Source: an uncultured Erysipelotrichaceae bacterium
GTDB taxonomy: Bacteria > Bacillota_I > Bacilli_A > RFN20 > CAG-826
DNA length: 6,302 bases
Assembly (NCBI GenBank): GCA_902782395.1
Contig: CACZNF010000034.1
Span: forward strand, 1-6,302
Direction: 5' to 3'
Both the position numbers and the translations under genes were made by a program. The notes under the pieces were generated by a model. That model did no database searches. It worked only from the letters and a program-made list of their open reading frames with translations, and was not told where the DNA came from. This document shows, one piece after another, positions 1-6,254 of this stretch. The stretch's first letter is position 1; the number at the start of each line of letters is the position of its first letter.

Positions 1-32
1 AACCACAAGTTGTCTTAGAAGTTATTCAATAA
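1..32 (+). CDS. 3' end of an upstream gene (possibly RelA/SpoT-type (p)ppGpp synthetase)
   Basis: An open frame enters from the left edge and ends at TAA 30-32, giving the tail PQVVLEVIQ. One base separates this stop from the next start codon, so the gene belongs to the same operon. The tail is too short to identify by itself. RelA/Rsh commonly sits directly upstream of dtd in Firmicutes, and RelA ends in an ACT domain whose last strand has a hydrophobic 'V-x-x-V' pattern like this one. The RelA identity is therefore inference from gene order, not from sequence. Confidence 0.4.
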   Translation, partial: PQVVLEVIQ

Positions 33-33
33 A

Positions 34-486
34 ATGAGAGTTGTATTAACCACAGTATTAAATGCATCGGTCACAATTGACGGTCAAGTTTTTAGTCAAA
101 TTGATCGTGGCTTTTGTTTGCTCGTTGGTTTTACTCATACAGATAATCAAACAATTGTCGATAAGATGATTGATAAGATTTTAGCGTTAAGAGTATTTTG
201 TGACGAAAGAGGTCTAACAAATCTCTCTTTAAATGACGTTAATGGACAAATTATGTCAGTCAGTCAATTCACTTTATATGCTGATGTGACCGGTGGAAGA
301 AGGCCATCATTTGTTAACGCTATGAAACCTGATCAGGCTAAAGAACTATATGCTTATTTTAACAAGCAACTAGAAGCAAAACATGGTCCAATTGCCACAG
401 GTATCTTTGGCGCTGATATGAAAGTTAGTAGTGTAAATGATGGACCGTTTACCATTGTTTTAGATAGCGAGGAATTATTTAAATAA
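34..486 (+). CDS. dtd: D-aminoacyl-tRNA deacylase (Dtd)
   Basis: This cytoplasmic proofreading enzyme hydrolyses D-aminoacyl-tRNAs (D-Tyr and others) and also Gly-tRNA(Ala), recycling the tRNA and keeping D-residues out of translation. At 150 residues it has the normal family length. The two family signatures are present: SQFT at residues 77-80 within SQFTLYAD...GGRRPSF, and the Gly-cisPro motif in NDGPFT (G137-P138), preceded by TGIFGADM. The position after cis-Pro is Phe, where the common motif is GPVT. The N-terminus MRVVLTTVLNASV matches the usual start of the family, which often begins M-R-x-V-x-Q-R-V. The start codon lies one base after the upstream stop, and the only Shine-Dalgarno-like sequence is a distant AGAAG (16-20), so translation is probably coupled. 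Gly-tRNA(Ala) clearance fits thematically with the nearby alaS, although alaS has its own leader. Confidence 0.95.
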   Translation: MRVVLTTVLNASVTIDGQVFSQIDRGFCLLVGFTHTDNQTIVDKMIDKILALRVFCDERGLTNLSLNDVNGQIMSVSQFTLYADVTGGRRPSFVNAMKPDQAKELYAYFNKQLEAKHGPIATGIFGADMKVSSVNDGPFTIVLDSEELFK

Positions 487-487
487 T

Positions 488-1600
488 ATGAAGGTGTTAT
501 TAGGTCTTTCTGGTGGTGTCGATAGTGCGGTCTCTGCCTATCTTTTACTCAAGCAAGGTCATGAAGTTACCGGTTGCTTTATGCGTAACTGGGACGCTCT
601 TGCTAATGGTGACTATTTAGGTAACCCCACAATCAATAACGACCAATGTCCACAAGAAAAAGACTATGATGATGCCCAAAAAGTCGCAGATAAACTCGGT
701 ATCAAGTTATTAAGAATTGATTATATCAAAGAGTACTGGGATAACGTTTTCACTTACCTCATTAAAGAATACGAATGTGGTAGAACTCCTAACCCAGATA
801 TTTTCTGCAATAAATACATTAAGTTTGGACCATTTTTAAAGTACGCTAAAGAGCATGGCTATGATGCAATTGCAATGGGCCATTACGCTAAGCGTATTGA
901 TAAAGATGGCATAGCTTATTTACTTAAGAGTTTTGATAAAAACAAAGATCAAACATATTTCTTAAGTCAAATCAGTCAAGAACAACTATCATTCTGCTTA
1001 TTCCCTTTAGGGGATATTGATAAACCAGAAGTCAGAAGAATCGCTCATGAACTCGATTTAGAATCGGTCATGGACAAGAAAGACAGCACTGGTATCTGCT
1101 TTATTGGTGAAAGAAACTTTAAAGATTTCTTGAAGAATTATATTCCTGCTCAAAAAGGTGACATCGTTGATATTGAACATAACCGCAAAATTGGTGAGCA
1201 CGAAGGAGCGATGTATTACACAATCGGTCAAAGAAAAGGCTTAGGTATCGGTGGAATCCATGGAGAAGAAGCTAAAGGCTGGTTCGTGGTTTCTAAGGAT
1301 ATTAAAAAGAATATTGTCTACGTCGCCAGTGGTGATGAAAGCAGCTACTTATACTCTAAAGGCTGCACAGTCACTAACTTAAACTGGATTAGCAAAAAGC
1401 CAGAAGCTAATCAAAGATTAAACGCTAAGTTTAGATATAGACAAGCCGATAATCCAATCATTATTAAAGAAATTAACGATGATCAAATTACCTTAGAATT
1501 TGTTGAACCAATTAAAGCGGTCACTCCAGGCCAAGCCGCTGTCATTTATGATGGGGATATCTGCCTTGGTGGTGGCTTAATAGATAAAGTTATTAAATAA
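488..1600 (+). CDS. mnmA: tRNA-specific 2-thiouridylase MnmA
   Basis: MnmA puts sulfur on C2 of the wobble uridine (U34) in tRNA-Lys, -Glu and -Gln, using ATP to adenylate the base and a persulfide as sulfur source; it acts in the cytoplasm. The protein is 370 residues, the usual length. Visible motifs in order: the ATP PP-loop SGGVDS (8-13); MRNWD (32-36); GRTPNPD (98-104) followed by the proposed nucleophile C107; GHYA (131-134); DQTYFLS (154-160); the second catalytic Cys C204 in DSTGICFIGERNF; IGQRKGLGI (246-254); and the C-terminal TPGQAAV (346-352) with GD-x-CLGGG (356-363). All key residues are present. Residues about 37-60 form an extended loop with LGNPT and CPQEKDY that is longer than in Bacillus-type proteins as I recall them. 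The ATG follows the dtd stop by one base; a GAGGA (469-473) 14 bases upstream is a rather distant ribosome-binding site. Confidence 0.97.
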   Translation: MKVLLGLSGGVDSAVSAYLLLKQGHEVTGCFMRNWDALANGDYLGNPTINNDQCPQEKDYDDAQKVADKLGIKLLRIDYIKEYWDNVFTYLIKEYECGRTPNPDIFCNKYIKFGPFLKYAKEHGYDAIAMGHYAKRIDKDGIAYLLKSFDKNKDQTYFLSQISQEQLSFCLFPLGDIDKPEVRRIAHELDLESVMDKKDSTGICFIGERNFKDFLKNYIPAQKGDIVDIEHNRKIGEHEGAMYYTIGQRKGLGIGGIHGEEAKGWFVVSKDIKKNIVYVASGDESSYLYSKGCTVTNLNWISKKPEANQRLNAKFRYRQADNPIIIKEINDDQITLEFVEPIKAVTPGQAAVIYDGDICLGGGLIDKVIK

Positions 1601-1602
1601 CT

Positions 1603-3246
1603 ATGAGAAAAACATTTCTAATTGTTCCATTCCTTGCCTTATCTCTTATTGGCTGCAACACTAATAAGGATAAAGACATCGTAATTTTGTATACCAGTGA
1701 TGTTCACTGTGGCATTGATAAAAATATTGGTTATGATTCTTTAAGTGCTTATAAGAAACAATTAGAAAAAGATAACTATGTTACTTTAATGGACGTTGGA
1801 GATAATATCTCTGGTGATTTTATTGGTGCGGTATCTAAAGGTGAATACATTATCGACCTCATGAACGAAGTCGGCTATGACTCCATGATTTTTGGTAACC
1901 ATGAATTTGATTATGGGATGGATATCCTAAAGCAAAGAGTGGAGCAATTTAAAGGTGATGTTTTATCCTGTAACTTCAAATATATCGGTCAAAAAGAGAA
2001 TAAATTTAACAAAGTTAAACCATACAAAATCATTTCATACGGCAAGAAGAAAGTTGGTTTCGTAGGCGTAACCACACCATATACCATCGTTGATTCAACG
2101 CCTTCATATTTCCAAGAAGATAATAAGTTTGCCTATTCTTTTACAGGTGATAACGCGGAAGAATTCTATGCTTGTGTACAAGAGAATATCGATGCCTGCT
2201 ATAAGCAAAAAGCTAATTATGTAGTTGTTTTAGCTCACCTTGGCGAAGGTGATGAATATGTTCCTTATTCTTCTATTGATTTAGTCAATAACACTAAAGG
2301 TGTGACTGCGATATTTGATGGTCACTCTCACAAAACTCTTTCTCATAGTGTGAAAGATAAAGAAGGAAATAATGTTCCTTTATTAGCCCCAGGCTATCAA
2401 ATGAGTGAAATTGGACAATTAACTATTAGAAAAGACAAAACTATTGAAACTAAACTCATCGATAAAATAGAAGAAAAAGACTCTCGCATTAGTGAATCAA
2501 TCACTAACATCAATCAAAAAGTTGATGAATTAGCGAATAAAGTCGTGGCCACAAGTGACTTAGCTTTAAGCATTAAAGGACCAGAAGGCACCCGCATGAT
2601 TAGAACTAGAGAAATGCCAATCGGTAATTTAATCGCTGATGCCTATCGCATTATGAGTGAAGCGGAGATTGGTTTTACTAATGGTGGCGGCATTCGTGAA
2701 GATCTAAAAGAGGGAGAAATCACTTTTAGTGATATCAAGGCGGTGCATCCGTTTGGTAACAATATCGATACCGCTTTAGTGACAGGTCAAACGCTTGCCG
2801 ATTATCTTGAATATGCTTCTTCTAAAGTGGATAAAGATTATTATGAAGAAAAGAATGGAACTTTAGTGCCTAAAGGTGAAAACGGTGGTTTCGCCCATGT
2901 TTCTGGTATGAAATACACTGTTGATACATCAATTCCTTCTCCAGTTGTTTTAGATGAAAAGAACATGTTTGTGAAAGTTGAAGGTACTAGAAGAGTTAAA
3001 GACATCAAAGTATTAGAAAATAACGAATATGTTGATATCCAAATGGATAAATTTTATTTAGTGGCCTCGCATAACTATTTATTAGAGGAATGTGGTGATG
3101 GGGCTAATATGTTTAAAGACATCAAGATTGTGAAGAAAAACCTGATGTTAGATTATGAATGCTTAGCTAACTACATCGTTGACGTTTTAAAAGGTCATTT
3201 AAAGGATAAATATTCCGCTCCTGAGGGTAGAATAACTATCATATAA
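1603..3246 (+). CDS. UshA-family 5'-nucleotidase / metallophosphoesterase lipoprotein
   Basis: Predicted extracytoplasmic enzyme that dephosphorylates nucleotides (5'-nucleotidase, possibly also UDP-sugar or 2',3'-cyclic-nucleotide hydrolase), probably for scavenging nucleosides and phosphate. The N-terminus is a lipoprotein signal peptide: basic MRK, a hydrophobic stretch, and lipobox LIGC with lipidated Cys18. The calcineurin-like domain (about 26-285) shows the dimetal ligand motifs SDVH (D33, H35), DVGDN (D67), GNHEFDYG (98-105; N99, H100), AHLG (H212) and GHSH (H241, H243). A linker rich in charged residues (286-315) leads to the C-terminal 5'-nucleotidase domain (about 316-547) with GNLIADAYR (341-349), NGGGIR (360-365), PFGNN (383-387) and CGDG (497-500), where GGDG is the commoner form. 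No LPxTG anchor or C-terminal membrane segment is seen. Two bases separate it from mnmA, and no clear Shine-Dalgarno is present, which suggests coupling. The exact substrate cannot be read from sequence. Confidence 0.9.
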   Translation: MRKTFLIVPFLALSLIGCNTNKDKDIVILYTSDVHCGIDKNIGYDSLSAYKKQLEKDNYVTLMDVGDNISGDFIGAVSKGEYIIDLMNEVGYDSMIFGNHEFDYGMDILKQRVEQFKGDVLSCNFKYIGQKENKFNKVKPYKIISYGKKKVGFVGVTTPYTIVDSTPSYFQEDNKFAYSFTGDNAEEFYACVQENIDACYKQKANYVVVLAHLGEGDEYVPYSSIDLVNNTKGVTAIFDGHSHKTLSHSVKDKEGNNVPLLAPGYQMSEIGQLTIRKDKTIETKLIDKIEEKDSRISESITNINQKVDELANKVVATSDLALSIKGPEGTRMIRTREMPIGNLIADAYRIMSEAEIGFTNGGGIREDLKEGEITFSDIKAVHPFGNNIDTALVTGQTLADYLEYASSKVDKDYYEEKNGTLVPKGENGGFAHVSGMKYTVDTSIPSPVVLDEKNMFVKVEGTRRVKDIKVLENNEYVDIQMDKFYLVASHNYLLEECGDGANMFKDIKIVKKNLMLDYECLANYIVDVLKGHLKDKYSAPEGRITII

Positions 3247-3261
3247 ACAAAGACTAGTTTT

Positions 3262-3279
3262 TATCATTATTTAATGATA
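3262..3279. repeat. 8-bp perfect inverted repeat upstream of the alaS leader
   Basis: TATCATTA (3262-3269) is followed after two bases by its reverse complement TAATGATA (3272-3279). No T-run follows on either strand, so it does not look like an intrinsic terminator for the nucleotidase operon. It overlaps the candidate -10 element of alaS and could be an operator, but in DNA this AT-rich a chance palindrome is quite possible. Confidence 0.4.
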
Positions 3280-3283
3280 TATT
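3275..3283 (+). promoter_or_regulatory. candidate extended -10 promoter element for alaS
   Basis: TGATATATT resembles an extended -10 (TGN-TATAAT, one mismatch in the hexamer). No good TTGACA-like -35 stands 16-18 bases upstream. Initiation would fall near 3289-3291, which would cut off part of the lowest Stem I helix of the T-box. A start further upstream, or read-through from the nucleotidase operon, therefore remains possible. TATAAA at 3242-3247 is an alternative -10. Confidence 0.3.
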
Positions 3284-3452
3284 AATGTCGCAAAGCAGGA
3301 AGCCAATATAGCTATTAACCTTTTAGCGAGTGCCGGTTGGTGAAAAGGGCATAAGGAAGATACTATAAAGCCACTTCCGAAGTATCGGGTAATGCCGACG
3401 TTAGAATAACGATTTATTCTTAAATAAGTGCTCTCAACATTATTGAGAGAAT

Positions 3453-3483
3453 AAGGATGGTACCGCGGAGAAATCCGTTCCTT
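3453..3483 (+). promoter_or_regulatory. T-box antiterminator
   Basis: The fold fits the family model exactly: helix A2 AAGGA (3453-3457) with TCCTT (3479-3483), the seven-base bulge TGGTACC (3458-3464) that receives the tRNA acceptor end, and helix A1 GCGGA (3465-3469) with TCCGT (3474-3478, one G-U pair), capped by a GAAA tetraloop (3470-3473). Confidence 0.88.
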
Positions 3484-3498
3484 AAAGAGGTACTTTTT
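3477..3498 (+). terminator. Conditional intrinsic terminator of the alaS T-box
   Basis: GTTCCTT (3477-3483) can fold back on GAGGTAC (3487-3493) with one U-U mismatch and a three-base AAA loop, followed by five T (3494-3498). It shares TTCCTT with the antiterminator's 3' strand, so the two folds exclude each other as expected. The hairpin is short and weak. The 3' arm GGTAC (3489-3493) can also pair with GTACC (3460-3464) of the T-box bulge, which may give a longer terminator stem around the A1 hairpin. Confidence 0.6.
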
Positions 3499-3507
3499 AT
3501 TTATTTT

Positions 3508-3512
3508 GGAGG
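3508..3512 (+). promoter_or_regulatory. Shine-Dalgarno of alaS
   Basis: GGAGG stands six bases before the ATG at 3519. This strong, well-spaced site selects Met1 over the in-frame Met4 as the AlaS start. Confidence 0.9.
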
Positions 3513-3518
3513 TATTTT

Positions 3519-6254
3519 ATGAAGTACATGCAATCCAAAGACATTCGTAGAATGTGGTTAGATTTTTTCGCAAGCAAAGGCCACCATATCGAACCAGGTT
3601 CTTCTTTAATTCCAAAGAATGACCCAACTTTACTATGGATCAATGCTGGCGTTGCGGCGTTAAAGAAATATTTTGATGGTACAGAAATCCCAGTCAGTAG
3701 AAGAATTACCAACGCTCAAAAATGTATTAGAACTAATGATATTGAAAACGTTGGTGATGCGACTCACTTAACTTTCTTCGAAATGTTAGGTAACTTCTCC
3801 ATTGGTGACTATTTTAGAAAAGAAGTCATCCCATGGGCTTGGGAAATGTTGACAAGTGAAAAATGGTTTAATTTTCCAAAGGAAAAACTCTATGTCACTT
3901 ATCACCCAGATGATTTAGAAACAAAGAAATGCTGGATGGACGCTGGTGTTCCTGAAGACCATTTAATTATTAAAGAAGATAACTTCTGGGAAATCGGTGA
4001 AGGTCCATGTGGCCCTGATACTGAAATCCATTTCGATAGAGGTGAAAAGTTTGATCCAGAAGGTGTTGGTCTAAAACTTTTAATTGAAGATTTACCAAAT
4101 TATCGTTTCGTGGAAATCTGGAACATCGTTTTCTCCCAGTTCAATAGTGAACCAGGTAAAAAGAGAAGCGAATATAAAGAACTTCCAAGTAAGAACATCG
4201 ATACTGGTGCGGGTTTAGAAAGATTTGTCACCGTTATCCAAGGTACAGATACCTGTTATGAAACAGACTTATTCTGGCCAATGATTCAAAAAACTGAACA
4301 AATCAGTGGTAAGAAATACGCTGATAATATGCGTGCCTTTAGAGTTATCGCTGACCACATTAGAACAATTACCTTCGCATTAGCGGATGGTGAATCTTTC
4401 TCTAATGAAGGTAGAGGCTACGTTTTACGTAGACTTCTTAGAAGAGCGGTCAGATATGGCAAACTCTTAGGCATGGAAAAACCATTCATCTATCAACTCG
4501 TGGATGTGGTCGCTAATAACATGGAAGACTACTATCCATACTTACAAGGTAAGAAAGAATTCGTTGCTAAAATCGTTAAAGCGGAAGAAGAGAAATTCAT
4601 TAAGACTTTAACAAATGGCGAAGCCTTATTAATGAAATTAATTAAAGATAATAAAGCGGTCAGTGGTGCTGATGTCTTCAAACTCTACGATACATTCGGC
4701 TTCCCAAAAGAACTCACTTTAGAAATTTGTGAAGAACAAGGCATTAAAGTGGACATCGAAGAATTCGAAAAGCTCATGAAAGAGCAAAGAGAAAGAGCGA
4801 GAACTGCCCGTGGTGATCAACAATCCATGAATAAGCAAGCCATTGATTTAATGAAATGCACAGTGGCTTCTAAATTCAACTATGGTTATGAACCAGTGGA
4901 AGCGACAGTCGTAGCCTGTTTCAAAGACGGCAACAAAGTTGACTCTTTAGATGATGAAGGTGAGATCATGCTTGATGTCACTAACTTCTACGCTGAAAGC
5001 GGTGGTCAAGTTGCGGATACCGGTGTTATTGAAAATAACAACGTTTCCATGAAAGTCACCAACGTCATTAAAGCGCCTAATAAACAACACTTACATTCCG
5101 TGAAAGTGATGTTTGGGGAAGTTAAAGTTGGCGATAAAGTGACCGCAAAGATTGATGAGTTCCGTAGAACATTGATTGCGAGAAACCACTCTTCAGTTCA
5201 CTTATTACAACAAGCTTTAACTGAAGTCTTAGGTGATCATATCGCTCAACATGGTTCTTATGTTAATGATGAATATTCGCACTTTGACTTCAATCACTTC
5301 CAAAAGATGAGCCCAGAGCAAATCGCGGAAGTTGAAAGAAGAGTTAATCAATATATCGCTCAAGCGATTAAAGAAGAAACATTTGTCCTTCCAATCGAAG
5401 AAGCTAAGAAGATGGGCGCTAAAGCCTTATTTGACGATAAATATGGCGATACCGTCAGAGTAGTCACCTTTGGTGATGTCTCTAAAGAATTCTGTGGTGG
5501 TACACATGTTAATAACACTAGTGACATCGGTGTCTTCGTTATTGAATATGAAGAAAGTGTCGCCGCGGGTATTAGAAGAATTCAAGCCAGAACCTCTTTT
5601 GGTGCTTATGAACTATTAAAGAAGAGAGAAAACGTTCTTGCTCAAAGCCGTGACTTATTAGGCGTTGGTTCCATCTATGATGTACCAAGCAAACTCAAAG
5701 GCTTACAAGCGGAAAAGGATGCTTATCGTAAAGAAGCCGAAACCTTAAAACAAAAATTAGCGAACGCCACAAGTGGTAACCTCGCTAATGAATTTAAAGA
5801 ACAAGATGGCTTATTGGTCTTATTCAAATTCTTAAAAGATCAAAAGCGTGATTCCTTATTAAAAATTATCGATAGCCTTAAGGCTAATAAAGATAACTAC
5901 CTCATTGCTTTGGTCGGCGAAGAAAACGGTGGCTATCCAATCGTCGTTGGTGCTTCCAAAGCCGCTAATGACAAAGGCTATCTTGCTGGTAAACTCGTCA
6001 AAGAAATTGCTACTTTATTAGGCGGTTCTGGTGGTGGTCGTCCAGACCTCGCTAGTGGCGCTGGTAAAGACCTCGCCGTTGCCCAGAAGGTCCTCTCTGA
6101 ACTCATCACTATGCTTCTCTACTCCTGTAAGGAACCATGTGATCGGCTCCATGAAAGCACCATAATTCATTATGGTGTCCCATTCGTCTCCCTGAAGCCA
6201 GGCTCTCGGATTTCCATAATGCTCCGCAAGTATTATGGCATCAGGATTTGCTGA
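3519..6254 (+). CDS. alaS: Alanyl-tRNA synthetase, native C-terminus replaced by chimeric sequence
   Basis: AlaS attaches alanine to tRNA-Ala in the cytoplasm and hydrolyses Ser- or Gly-tRNA-Ala in its editing domain. Domains: class II catalytic core (about 1-245) with DFFASKGH, NDPTLLWINAGV (34-45), QKCIRTNDIENVG (67-79), TFFEMLGNFSIGDYF (85-99), EGPCGPDTEI (161-170) and NIDTGAGLER (226-235); tRNA-binding region with GRGYVLRRLLRRAVRYG (298-314); beta-barrel/editing domain with AESGGQVADTG (492-502), Zn-site H557 and H561 (HSSVH) plus C659 and H663 (CGGTH); a coiled-coil-like stretch (about 725-750); and the C-Ala glycine-rich GGSGGGRPDL (835-844). The core shows DATHLT (80-85) where the usual sequence is TARHHT. 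AlaS homology ends near residue 850 (GAGKD, base about 6071). Residues from about 865, and perhaps from 852, to 911 are antisense to a GH13 gene. Typical AlaS is about 870-880 residues, so the native tail of roughly 15-30 residues is lost and the stop at 6252-6254 is not its own. The gene has its own T-box leader. Confidence 0.95.
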   Translation: MKYMQSKDIRRMWLDFFASKGHHIEPGSSLIPKNDPTLLWINAGVAALKKYFDGTEIPVSRRITNAQKCIRTNDIENVGDATHLTFFEMLGNFSIGDYFRKEVIPWAWEMLTSEKWFNFPKEKLYVTYHPDDLETKKCWMDAGVPEDHLIIKEDNFWEIGEGPCGPDTEIHFDRGEKFDPEGVGLKLLIEDLPNYRFVEIWNIVFSQFNSEPGKKRSEYKELPSKNIDTGAGLERFVTVIQGTDTCYETDLFWPMIQKTEQISGKKYADNMRAFRVIADHIRTITFALADGESFSNEGRGYVLRRLLRRAVRYGKLLGMEKPFIYQLVDVVANNMEDYYPYLQGKKEFVAKIVKAEEEKFIKTLTNGEALLMKLIKDNKAVSGADVFKLYDTFGFPKELTLEICEEQGIKVDIEEFEKLMKEQRERARTARGDQQSMNKQAIDLMKCTVASKFNYGYEPVEATVVACFKDGNKVDSLDDEGEIMLDVTNFYAESGGQVADTGVIENNNVSMKVTNVIKAPNKQHLHSVKVMFGEVKVGDKVTAKIDEFRRTLIARNHSSVHLLQQALTEVLGDHIAQHGSYVNDEYSHFDFNHFQKMSPEQIAEVERRVNQYIAQAIKEETFVLPIEEAKKMGAKALFDDKYGDTVRVVTFGDVSKEFCGGTHVNNTSDIGVFVIEYEESVAAGIRRIQARTSFGAYELLKKRENVLAQSRDLLGVGSIYDVPSKLKGLQAEKDAYRKEAETLKQKLANATSGNLANEFKEQDGLLVLFKFLKDQKRDSLLKIIDSLKANKDNYLIALVGEENGGYPIVVGASKAANDKGYLAGKLVKEIATLLGGSGGGRPDLASGAGKDLAVAQKVLSELITMLLYSCKEPCDRLHESTIIHYGVPFVSLKPGSRISIMLRKYYGIRIC
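6066..6112. other. Chimeric junction between alaS and a GH13 gene (zone)
   Basis: Left of this zone the + strand is clear AlaS (GRPDLASGAGKD ends at 6071). Right of it the - strand is clear GH13. Inside it both strands read plausibly: + as an AlaS-like tail AVAQKVLSEL, - as EFREDLLGNGEV continuing the hydrolase. Codons CAG-AAG-GTC-CTC (6084-6095) are unlike the CAA/AAA/TTA habit of alaS, so I lean to a breakpoint near 6066-6072. The join is codon-for-codon in register, which is why the + frame stays open. Confidence 0.75.

Larger units (their letters stand above)
3284..3498 (+). promoter_or_regulatory. T-box leader (alanine specificity) controlling alaS
   Basis: A cis-acting RNA that senses uncharged tRNA-Ala and lets transcription continue into alaS when alanine charging is low. 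Stem I is closed by AATGTCG (3284-3290) with CGACGTT (3396-3402, one G-U pair). GGAAG (3298-3302) pairs with CTTCC (3374-3378) just below the specifier loop. The specifier is read as GCC (3370-3372, in AAAGCCAC), an alanine codon. Above it CCTT (3319-3322) pairs with AAGG (3353-3356), then come an AGCGAG bulge (3325-3330) and a distal loop TTGGTGAAAA closed by TGCC/GGCA (3331-3334/3348-3351). A 7-bp hairpin lies at 3403-3420 (AGAATAA/TTATTCT) and a 7-bp Stem III at 3431-3449 (CTCTCAA/TTGAGAG). The T-box sequence itself is AAGGATGGTACCGCGG (3453-3468). The UGGU bulge would pair with the ACCA end of tRNA-Ala, whose discriminator base is A. Both the specifier and this base agree with the downstream gene. 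Confidence 0.93.

Noticed and set aside
3399..3411. Small hairpin CGTTA-GAA-TAACG
   Set aside because: It competes with both the Stem I closing helix and the longer 3403-3420 hairpin, has only a three-base loop, and is not needed by the T-box model.
3497..3712. 71-codon open frame on the minus strand
   Set aside because: It lies antisense to the start of alaS and its leader, has no recognisable domain, and alaS here is unmistakable. It is a shadow frame.
6018..6068. Continuation of the minus-strand frame to TAA at 6018-6020 (tail with repeated Thr)
   Set aside because: This is the antisense of the AlaS glycine-rich GGSGGGRPDL segment, so the low-complexity tail and stop are accidental and not the real end of the hydrolase.
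6158..6238. Four copies of a CCATAAT/ATTATGG heptamer, including a 9-bp perfect inverted repeat (6158-6166 and 6169-6177)
   Set aside because: All lie inside the GH13 fragment, where minus-strand codons for I-M-N-Y-G and A-I-I / E-H-Y-G naturally give ATAAT and ATTATGG. No spacing pattern or flanking duplication suggests a mobile-element end or operator.
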